Of a DNA stretch of 64,000 bases, positions 55,201 to 64,000 are shown piece by piece (the stretch's first letter is position 1; the number at the start of each line of letters is the position of its first letter). The stretch is from Cytospora piceicola (Eukaryota > Ascomycota > Sordariomycetes > Diaporthales > Cytosporaceae). The position numbers and the translations under genes were made by a program. The notes under the pieces are model-generated. The model did not search any database, was not told the DNA's origin, and was given only the letters and a program-made list of their open reading frames with translations. The stretch lies in NCBI GenBank assembly GCA_023375675.1, contig JALQBC010000002.1, forward strand, positions 1,612,001 to 1,676,000. Direction: 5' to 3'.

Positions 55201-56629
55201 CCGCCAGACCCAGGCCGGTCTTGATCTTGGAGTGTCTGTCATCGTCATCACGGTCATCACGCCCCCGGGATCGTGACCGGACACGTTTTTGATAATCATA
55301 GTAGAGATCATCGTCATCAGCGTACCGATCATTGTAAGCTGAGCGAGCACGCTTGAATACTTCTGTGCCCAAGGCGCCCAGTGCTGCACCAGCCAAAACC
55401 TTGCGCCCTCGGTGGGTGGGTGCGTCGCCATCACCGCTGCGGCGTGATGCAGCGAGAGCGGCCAAACCTGCGCCGGCGGCGGCGCCTTCGGCGAGGCGCA
55501 GCCTGCTGTGGTGCTCGGGCGACCGGCTGCGATCACGGCGGATGATGGTTCTTCTTATGTAAACGTCGTCGTCGTCAGATCTATAACCGTCAGAATAACG
55601 GTCTCTAGAGCGCGCCCTGCGGTAATCAGCGACGTCATAGTCATCATGGCGTTGGCCGTACCTGTCCATTTCTCTGCGCCTGTGATACTCATCATCTTCT
55701 CGTCGTGAAACGACCGGAGGCGGCGGCTGCCTGTAAGGGACAATGATCGGTGGCGGCTCGGGAGCTTCCTGCACGATGATCCTCTGCTCGGGGGCACGTT
55801 GGCGGATGATGACAGGAGCCGGGTCCGGAGCTGGCTCCCAGTACTCGGTCTCCTTGCGGTAGCGCTCGACGTCGCCGTAGGGGGTTTCGTCGCGGCGCTC
55901 TTCAATGCGGCGCTCCACGGTGACTTCTGTGCCGTCATCACGTCTTTCTATACGCCTCTCAACGCGGACATCGACGTTATCGCGGTCCCAGGGAGAGTGA
56001 GAGTGTCGGTCCCAGTCGCGCGGGGACATGGGGCCGGGGCCGCGGCCCCGTTCGACCAGCTCGCCACCTCTGGGACGCTCACGCTCGTCCCAGAAGTGGT
56101 CCTCTTCCCGCTCGACGACCTTCTTCTCAACGGTCCTTGACCTGTCACGATCATCGTGCCAGCGGTCGTCATGGCGCTCAACCTCTCTTTCCTTTTCGTA
56201 TATCACAGAGCGGCCATCGTCATGGGTGCTCCTCCTCGTCACGTCAAAGAAGTCAGGCAAGGGCGACCTCTCGCGCTCAATCACCTTCTCCACCACAGTG
56301 GTGTTCCTCTGTTGGGGTGGGTCAAAGGCAGACCGCGGCCTCTCCGGGAGATAGTTTCTTTCCGTCCGCCTGGTAGTATCGACCTCGACGAAGTCGCCCG
56401 AAGAGCGCCCTGGGTGGTGGGAATGGTGCGTGTTGGAGGAGAATCTTGAACGGCGGTCGTCCTCGATGTAGTCGTTGTTGTCAACATGATCGGCCGGATG
56501 AGGGTTCCGGCGGTCCTGGTTGACCTTGTAACGGTGGACGGTGGGCGCACGGCCGTAGCGATCGTCATCTCCTGAGGGGTCGTCCCGCTCCCGGTAGGTG
56601 CGGGACTCGCGATAGACCGATTCGGGCAT
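52281..56629 (-). CDS. Large fungal DUF3824 (LEA-like) protein
   Basis: Three exons (54127-56629, 53564-54037, 52281-53260) are in phase and total about 1318 aa. It opens MPESVYRESRTYRERDD. It is mostly Arg/Asp/Glu/Ser-rich disordered protein with a run of short Ala/Gly-zipper helices (LAEGAAAGAGLAALAASRRS, KVLAGAALGALGTEVFKRAR, LGLAAAALAVAGAAKYYQSQ, AAAGSAAVAGIVHHLRNKS, EIVAAGLAGAAGKKLYNRQK, MAAGAAAAGAAAIGLKKYDD). A Pro-rich stretch and the C-terminal block EQLPDRLGPQGR...ARGAWGVGGTDPDQVDRLMR follow. This composition and order match proteins annotated as fungal DUF3824 or LEA-domain; function not settled. The last intron is long (about 300 nt); its donor could instead be at about 53549, both giving the same phase. 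Confidence 0.8.
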
Positions 56630-59600
56630 CGTGAGATCAGATGCGCTCGAAAGGGTAGAGAGGAGGGGGAGAGGTGTGAGGAGATGTGATCAGTCAAAAC
56701 AGGAAGAATTTCGTGTGTATCAACACAAAGCTTTGAATTATGAGAATATGGTGGTAAATGACTCGAAAAACAATGGGAATCAAAAAGTAGTAAAATATGA
56801 AGGGCCCATGTGAGGTCAGCGCCGAGAGGCCGGGGCTGAGGTGGGTTATGGTGGTGGTGTTGGGCCTTTTCTGGGATCCGGGGTGGTGTAAAATTGGGAT
56901 GGCTGGGGGGGGGGGGGCTTCAGGCTCAACGACGGATACAAAGGTTGGATCCGCTCCAGTACACGCCCAAACTCTTGGGTCCAGGTGCAGGTCCAGATCC
57001 AGATCCAGGCAAGTTCAAGTTGTATGTAGGAAGGATGGGAGAGGGCTGGATGTTGTTGGTTTGCTTCTCTAAAAGTCCAACCTTTTCATTCTGGTTCTGG
57101 TGCTGTTCTCCTCCTGCAAGGGTGAATGGCTGATAGCTGCTGGCCACGAGACGCAGGGGAGGGGGTATCTTGTGAGTGTGGGAAGAGGCACAGCTGACGA
57201 CAGCGACAGAAGAAACAGAACAAGGTAGAATCTGTGGCCATTCACCTAGAGAAGGAAGAGGGGAGGGGCGATGACACCGTACTTCGGTCCCCTGGATTTG
57301 CCCAGGTGTACTGCATGCATGCTGAAGCAGCAGTAGCAGCAGCAGCAGCAGGAGGAGGCAGGCTTCTGTAAGTTCTAGACTATCTACCTACCTAGGTACG
57401 TTGTAGGTACCTACCTAGGGTAGGTGGATAATCTTGGGGTATATGTCGACCTTTCTCAGTGCATACCTACCTAGGTAGATACACTATGATACCCACAGTA
57501 TACCTGCTTAAGTAGACAGCTGCTAGATACCTAGGTAGGTATCACCAGACTGGTCTGGTCCATTTATATCTGGGGCGGCCGGCCTCGTTCCCGGCCTGGT
57601 CTGACTGAGGCCCCGAGATGGCCTCGTCCTCAACTTGTTGTCCTCGAGGCCGAGGATGAAGCTAGGTGTGTCGAGTCCCAGGATCAGGAATCCCCCTTTC
57701 CTCTACCTACCTAGGCTGCTACACAGTAGGTAAGCTGGCAAGTACTTCTGTTTCGATTGTTAACTAACTTGACCTTGGCTGCTTGAGGGGGCGCGCTGAA
57801 GATAGTGTCCCACACCATTTCCCAGAGGACCTCTCATATCGTTCAGAAGGAGCTGGCCGCATAGATATGCGACCACTTTGCAGAAACTAGACCAATCCCC
57901 ACACTCTGCCTTCACCCAACCCCTCCTCTTCCCTTGATTTGCTTAGTAAACAAGGAGGCACGGAGGATGATGATGCTGGCCTCGCAAAAAAAAAAATTGT
58001 TTACCAAGCTGATGCACAAGACAGGCTGGCTGGTAAGGTAAAGATGCATTTGAGGCTCTGGAGACGAGGGCGGGTTCTGTTGAGAAGCCCACCACCAGTC
58101 AGTCGGTCGTCATTGCTGCCCAAACGTCGCCGGCTCATCCATTAAAGACAGAGACAGCATATCTTTCAGGTGCCTTAGGTGCCTTACTTAGCCCTGGCAC
58201 GGACATACCGACCACCCAGCAGCAAGTAGACTTGTGACCGTTCAGGTTCTGAACAGGTCCAGTTGCTCATGAGGAACAAAAACCTGACCATGACCTGCAT
58301 GCGAAGACAAACAGGAGGGAACCAAGGTCATAGCCCCTCTTCAGTGACCCCTCCATACTGCATACTAAGAGCAGCCAAGAGAGACCAGCAGGCTCAGCCA
58401 TCATAAGCCCTAGAGGGGGGAGTTAATCAGATACTCCTGGTTGTTTTCCTCCCAGGTTTACAATAGTGTGCCTAATTATTCCTGAGAGAGAGAGAGAGGG
58501 GGGGGGGTGGTTGAACGAGAACCACAAAAACGAAGCATCGCAGAATTTCAAGACGAGAAACCTTTGGTGCCCATGACGTCAAGGGAGAGCGGGGGGTTTG
58601 TTGCCGCCGGAGGTGGGACTCGTGAGGGAGCTTGGGCCAAGCAGAGGGCAGCCCGACCTCTCTCGTCAACCAGACTGACAGACTGCCAGAACTGCCAGAC
58701 TGTCAGGGCAATCAGGCCTTCCTTGTCAGGACCCGTAGAAGGCATCATTTCTCGTCCGAGATGTTGTCCATCCAGCCATCTCTCAAGAACCCGTGCCACT
58801 CGTATCAGCCACCTGCAAGTTGGGAACATCAAACATCAGCCTAGCGAATGATCGACCTCAACGGCGGCTCCAGGGCTTCAACGTGTCCACAGTGAACAAA
58901 AAGAATGTTCCGTGGTACCCACCATCACTTACACCTGAACGGTCCACATATCTATCCTCTTCACGTCTGCGGCTCTCCTCATCCGATCCCTTTTCAAAGC
59001 CGCCAAAGCGTATTTTCCCCCAAATGCCTTCTCGGCCGCCGGTTTCCGCATGTTCCCATGTTCCAACCCTTCAGTGCCCCTGAGCGGATCTGCCACGTCT
59101 CACTCTCAGGCTCCATCAAGGTACGTGTGAGTTTCATGCAATTCCCCCACCGGCCTCGAAAATCAGCTGTACCATTCCCCGGCAGCCCCGGGTTCTGCTT
59201 CTCGTTGTACGAGTCTGCTCGTGGTGGTTCGAGCACCGCGGGGCTGTTTACCATTGTTACCCACCTGGGCCGTTATGGAGAAAGGCTGGTCTGTGGCACA
59301 CCTCAATGCTCTGACCAGAGTGTGGGTTTGCAAGGGCTGGAATCATATGGAGATGGCCAGCAGACTAACAGGGGGGATATTCAAGCATTGGCGTTAGTCT
59401 TTGAATCCTTGGTGGAGAATTCGCTCGAGTCTGACTCTGTTCGCCGAAGAAGGGCTGTTGCTAAGAGGTAGAATCGGTATGGCAACATTGAATCGTTCCT
59501 AAACAACAAATCCTTTGGCAGTACCTACATTCTCCCCTGGTGTTTACATACCAAGGGCAAGTGTTATCACTGTGAAAATTCCTTTGGCGGTAGGTGGCTG

Positions 59601-59752
59601 TCGAGTACATGAAACGTCTTCATCTAAGAAGCTGATGGGTGTATATGTACTTATGTGTATTGATTCGAGTAGGAAACCACCAACTATCACGGATTAATGT
59701 CCCGTACTGCGTATATCTGCCCATATAAGTCTGTTACATTGGCAAATACATG
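56630..59752. other. Long spacer
   Basis: Upstream of the DUF3824 gene and downstream of the terpene-cyclase relic. It contains a G12 run near 56906-56917, GGTCCAGGTGCAGGTCCAG repeats near 56979-57008, a CAG-rich stretch (57329-57356), a CCTAGGTA array (57380-57545), an A10 run near 57988-57997 and a GA/G tract near 58485-58508. A 188-codon plus-strand frame (58905-59471) has no family or splice support. Confidence 0.5.
57380..57545. repeat. CCTAGGTA palindrome array
   Basis: Repeated CTACCTACCTAGGTACG, GGTACCTACCTAGGG, CATACCTACCTAGGTAG and GATACCTAGGTAGG words upstream of the DUF3824 gene. Confidence 0.9.
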
Positions 59753-62415
59753 TCAAGCTCTCTCCGTCTGTCCAGAAATAAGGCCCTTCAATCGTTGGAG
59801 GCTAAGACTCAGGCACTCTCGCTCATAGGAGGCAATTTCCATAAGCTCCGTACGTCGCTGCTCGACGGCGTCCACCAGCTCAGGGTTGTGCTGCCCATTT
59901 TCCAGTCGCTCCAGATCGCAGCCATTCTGCATCTTTCGTTCCTTCACTCGGGTGTTGAGACAAACCTGTCGACGGTGAAGTTCAGGAAAACTAACAGCTC
60001 TGAAACGGGAGAGAGTGCCAGTAATTTCCCGGAGCAAACGTTCCAGTTGCGGTACTGCGTACTGCTCGCGCTGGGGCCTTTGTCGAGTCGAGTATCCTGG
60101 AAGCGCGTCTGGATCGAATTCCTTATAGAGTCAAACCCAACACCTCGGTTCGACAGCAAGCACTCGTCCTCGGTAACCCTTTCGAGGTATTTATCGATCT
60201 GAAAGTTAAGCGCCGAGATGACCAGCATATCGCATACTGTCTGCGGCGATATACCGAAGCCAGCCGCATTGTTGCACGTCGTCCATGTCAGTGGAATATA
60301 TTCCAAGTAGCTTTTACCATTGTTGCCTCCCTCGGCTGGGGGCTCTGTGTGTGGGGAAATGGCAAGGTCATCAAGGGCGCGTCGGAGTCCGGGGGCAAAG
60401 AGATACCCCTCGACGATTGAAGCGCGCAACCGCCATTGTGGCTCGTCGCTAAAGATGGGCAGGCGAGAAAAGAAGCGCGTGAAGCCGTTCAGATCTTCGC
60501 CCGCTGGAAAGGTGCCTTGGAGCAGGCCGCATACTTTGTCGTCCCATGGATTCAAACGAACATTGTAACGAAGCGCGGCCAGGCAGTAGGCTTCAGAGAG
60601 GATGCTAGAACCATATGTCACTTTCTCGACCCAGACGACCGCGGGCGAGATGACGGCTTGCTCTAGGAACCCAGTGCCACGGCTGATGGCCTCACGTATA
60701 TGGACATCAAGGCCAGCAGGTGCACACCAAGGAAGATCAAATAGCCGTTCCAAGGTCAAGACAGCATAGGCAGTAATCTCGGGGCTTTCTTTCCAGCTTC
60801 CTGATTTGTCCTGGGCACTGAGAGTGCGCACGATGATTTGTAGGGTGATCAAAGGAATGCGGTCCCTCACGAGTTTGTTGAGACTTGGTCCAACAACATC
60901 ATCAGGATTTGAGCCCCAAAACTTCACAGCTCCGACCAGTGCTTGGGCAAGAAGCATCATGCAGTACTGGGGTTCGAGATTCTGGAGAGATGGTGATTAG
61001 TTTGCGTATAAATTGTATATTGGCGTGAATATGAGAATCCGTTACCCATTTATCAGTCCACGACCCTTCGTACCACTTCCGACAGACAAAGGCTAGTGCC
61101 TTGCTAATCTGTGGCAGGTATGAGTTGGGGGACTTTGAAGAGAGAATGGCAAGGAGCACGTTGCAATTCGCGCTGAGAGACTCGTTGCTTTCGAGGTCGT
61201 ACGTCTTGAAATGGCCCTCTTCCTCGAATGCCTCGATCATTTGGTCGCACTCAGCATCGCGACCCAGAAGGTGTAAGCAGAGGATGGTCTTAGCTGTGTC
61301 ATCTGCGTCGGCGAGGACGTTAGGGGCTGTGTACACAATTATCAGTGAATGGCGAGCCCCGCCCTTCCGCCCCCCTAGATATCTCAGCCATAGGCTGGAG
61401 TCTTACCAAAGCCAACAACACCCCGACCATTCTGTAGGTTGGCCGCCAGGAAGTCGCTCAGTCTTGAAATATGTTTGGATTCAAGATCGTAGTAGTGAAG
61501 CTGGGTAGGATCGGCCTCGAGCAGAGTAGTAAGAGCCTGCTTGAAATATTAGACGTATCCGATAGTCAAATAGCGACGTATTGAAAAATACCCAGGTAGT
61601 CTCAAACACAGGGGTAGGAAAAGCTGAAGGCACGCCACCCCTTCCAGCGTCCACCACGAAGCGAAGATAGGCCTCGGCCTCGTCATCCCAGTTGCTAACG
61701 CTCATCAGATACGCGGCCGTGGACGTTGGTGATCCCATCATTGACCCGTTGTTAAGGTGATGGCAAATTCTATTCATATCCACCTGGTTAACAGAAGCTT
61801 CAAGTGAGTGCAGCAATGTTGTTTTGTGTCCCGTATAAAAAACAGCGGGTTTGATCTTTTCCACCTTGCGCTTGTTCAAGGCCATTAGGGTTGCGCGGCC
61901 CAGGAAGTCGAAGTCATGCCCTTCATATCGCAATAAGTCCAGCAGAATCGGAACAAGAACCTCGAACCCAACGTGCACCGCGGACTGGACGTCCCAGCAA
62001 TGCAACGCGTGGTCCAGAAATTCTTTGCCTCGCGCAATCCTGCTCGGCACATCATCCAACGCGGGTACCCCGTCAGTGACAGAACTATTCTGGCATCATG
62101 ATGCCAGGAGCGCCGCCATGGTATTCAGGATGCCATCGACCTCAGAAGGGCCCGTCCTGAACCCTCCGTCCGAGCCCTGGCTTTCCAAGAGAAATTGGAA
62201 GCACTCGGGGAAGAATCCAGCAGCGTCTGGGCTCCCCGTCCGCAGTTGTATTTGGTTTAGTGACCAAGGCAACCCATGCCGTGTCGTAGACGGACTTCGT
62301 CATGAAGCTGGATCCATGATATGGCGTGTCAAGCGATTCCGCCAGTGTTTCGAATCAGCTCCCTAGCCTTGTCGGCCAGTGTGTTTTGTTTCCTCCTGTC
62401 GACTGAATCGTCCAT
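59753..62415 (-). pseudogene. Broken class II diterpene-cyclase (fungal CPS/KS-like) gene
   Basis: Homology to fungal diterpene synthases is spread over blocks: 62356-62415 (start), 62217-62354, 61592-62215, 61407-61536, 61046-61326 and 59753-60981. Recognisable motifs are SVYDTAW (62274-62294), [38 protein letters not shown] containing the class II DxDD (61298-61309), and GSWKESPEITAYAVLTLERL. Three introns (61537-61591, 61327-61406, 60982-61045) look normal. Damage: an extra base at 62355, an extra base at 62216, an in-frame TGA at 62096-62098, and a further frame change near 60110-60140. The class I DExxE site reads DKYLE (60181-60195). The C-terminal end ASYERECLSLSLQRLKG is still recognisable. 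Class II cyclases protonate geranylgeranyl diphosphate to a copalyl-type product. As written it cannot make a full-length enzyme. Confidence 0.75.
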
Positions 62416-63254
62416 GGTGGAGGAGTAGCGATGTCATTGGTAATGTCAGGGCTAATAGTCAAATGTACAGTACAATTGAGGCTTGATCTGAGACTTGTTG
62501 GTGTGGTGGAGCGACTTCAGGTTGCTTTTCCTAGACGCTGTTCCTATTGTAAGCAATGGTGTACTTACGTATTCGTGGTTATCGTCTTATATGGGGCATG
62601 CTGCTGCGGGCCCCCTTCATGAGCTTGAACTGCCCTGTCTATATACATAAGAATCCAAATTAACGGATCAACTAATACTATGGTGTAAAAGTCACGATAA
62701 CATGCCCTTATTGGGAAATCTGGTGTTAACCATTCATTGTCGCACCCGGACACAGTGGCAAGAAACGAGACAATATGTATAGCTACATGTAAATCGCATT
62801 AGCATAATCCTTCGAAAAGAGGCCATACCTACCCCTATGTAAACTCCCAAAAGTTTACGATCGGTGTTGATTTGTGACACCTATCTGAAGGGGAAAATGA
62901 TTTGACGGCTACCTACTTAAGTAGGTACATAACATGACATCGATTGATTCAACTAGTCGGTGCGGAGGTGCCTGTTGTAGATGCCACACAAGGATGTAAA
63001 GGGCTGCATACTACGGCAAGTGGCCGAGGAATGTGTACTCAAAGTATGATTAAGAAATGGTAGCATGAGTATGCTGCAGGCAGTGTAGTATGACATGATT
63101 GCCAGCAGCCTCAAATGATCCACATGTGACAGTGTGACGGGCTCTGCTTGCGGCTCAGCATACTTGGAGAAGCCTCGGACATTGGGCTTAAAGTACTTTA
63201 CCCGTGGGCCCCACCCTGACGCTGTGCTGCCCACTACGTGCTACGCCCGTAGTA
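62416..63254. other. Upstream flank of the terpene-cyclase relic
   Basis: No supported gene. A TACCTACTTAAGTAGGTA palindrome lies near 62910-62927. No P450, prenyltransferase or other pathway partner is seen before the window ends. Confidence 0.5.
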
Positions 63255-64000
63255 GGTGCCAAAATCAGTCCGCAGCTATTTTAAGTCTATATTTTACACT
63301 CTTCAGATTTATATAGGGAACATACTAAATTTCTATATTACACTACCTAAAACTAATATCTTTACAGGTTATATTCAGACTATATTAAAAAACTATTATA
63401 TACGAGATAACTAAAAGCAATAAAAGCAACGATATATAAAAATACTTAAAATTAATTAGATTATAGCTATATAAGGTTATCGCTTTTATCGCTTTAAGGT
63501 TATCGCCTTAACTACTTAAGCTATACCGTATTACTTTATTAATAACTTTTCCGGGCTGTTTTAAAACTTTCTATACCTATATTATATACTAATAACTTTT
63601 TTATCTTTCCGACTATTATATTAAGCTATCATTTTAATCTAAAGCTATTATAACCGGTTAAATAAGTAGTAATAACTTTAATAGCTATAGGTTAAAGCGT
63701 ACTATAGGTACTTCGGTATCTTTTTTACCTTTACTTTAATTTACTTCGCTACTAGCTTTAAAAACCGTAAGCTTTAAATAGCTATTACCTACCTCGATCG
63801 TAAAGCTATTATTAAACGTTAAAATAGTATTTAAAACTAATTTATTAGTAAGTAACTAGTTATATAAAAGCCGTAATAAACCTTCCTTATACCTATTAAG
63901 ATTAATATTTAAAAATAAAAAAATATAATCGTTTACTATTATAAATATATCTTTAGCCGTTATATATTATAAAACGTCCGTTTAAACAGCTAATATTATA
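63255..64000. repeat. Strongly AT-rich block at the right edge
   Basis: An abrupt change to A/T-dominated, TA-dinucleotide-rich sequence (TTATTA, CTATAT, AAGCTATTA words recurring) continuing to the window end, with no open frame of note. Repeated AACTTT/AAAGCTAT words suggest decayed repetitive DNA. This is the look of repeat-induced point mutation (RIP) in Pezizomycotina, though the original element cannot be recognised. Confidence 0.65.

Noticed and set aside
58905..59471. 188-codon plus-strand frame
   Set aside because: ATG-led but composition looks like translated spacer; a GTACGT donor occurs inside yet no acceptor restores a better frame.
59753..62415. Idea that a terpenoid gene cluster lies in the window
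   Set aside because: No P450, GGPP synthase, transporter or regulator is seen nearby; neighbours are a DUF3824 gene and AT-rich DNA.

Overview
The window is nuclear DNA of a filamentous ascomycete (Pezizomycotina), most likely a Sordariomycete. The basis is the gene set (VAP/Scs2, ribosomal P1, UTP15, Scl1, a fungal DUF3824 protein), short introns of about 50-120 nt with GT..AG ends and CTAAC/CTGAC-type branch sites, GC-biased codon third positions, and dispersed TACCTAGGTA palindromes in the spacers. No bacterial operon, rRNA, CRISPR array or intact transposon is visible. Exon borders were worked out by hand from frame, phase and splice signals.

Layout. 1-9 kb: a VAP/Scs2-type ER contact-site protein (-), a UBA/zinc-finger/UBX protein (+), ribosomal stalk protein P1 (-), a DUF2408 protein (+) and a YCII-domain protein (-). 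10-25 kb: a large MIZ/SP-RING protein (-), UTP15 (+), an Inn1/Fic1-like C2 protein (-) and a TMEM234-like membrane protein (+). 25-34 kb: gene-poor, with a small two-exon gene, a four-exon orphan gene and many simple repeats. 34-46 kb: proteasome subunit alpha-1/Scl1 (-), a WKF-domain protein (+), an accessory-looking stretch with small Cys-rich genes, unresolved spliced fragments and a tRNA-like hairpin, then a SIS-domain sugar-phosphate isomerase-like protein (-). 46-52 kb: a long spacer rich in CCTAGGTA arrays, with a decayed gene fragment near 51.6 kb. 52-57 kb: a three-exon DUF3824 protein (-). 59.7-62.4 kb: a broken class II diterpene-cyclase gene (-), followed by a strongly AT-rich block at the right edge.

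Housekeeping and accessory parts are interleaved. The core genes act in protein quality control (UBX protein, Scl1, SP-RING), ribosome production (UTP15, P1, probably the WKF protein), membranes (VAP, TMEM234-like) and cytokinesis (C2 protein). They do not form a pathway and each appears to have its own promoter. The most unusual parts are the terpene-cyclase pseudogene beside AT-rich DNA, and two neighbouring small Cys-rich genes whose TATA boxes are preceded by the same 10-base motif.
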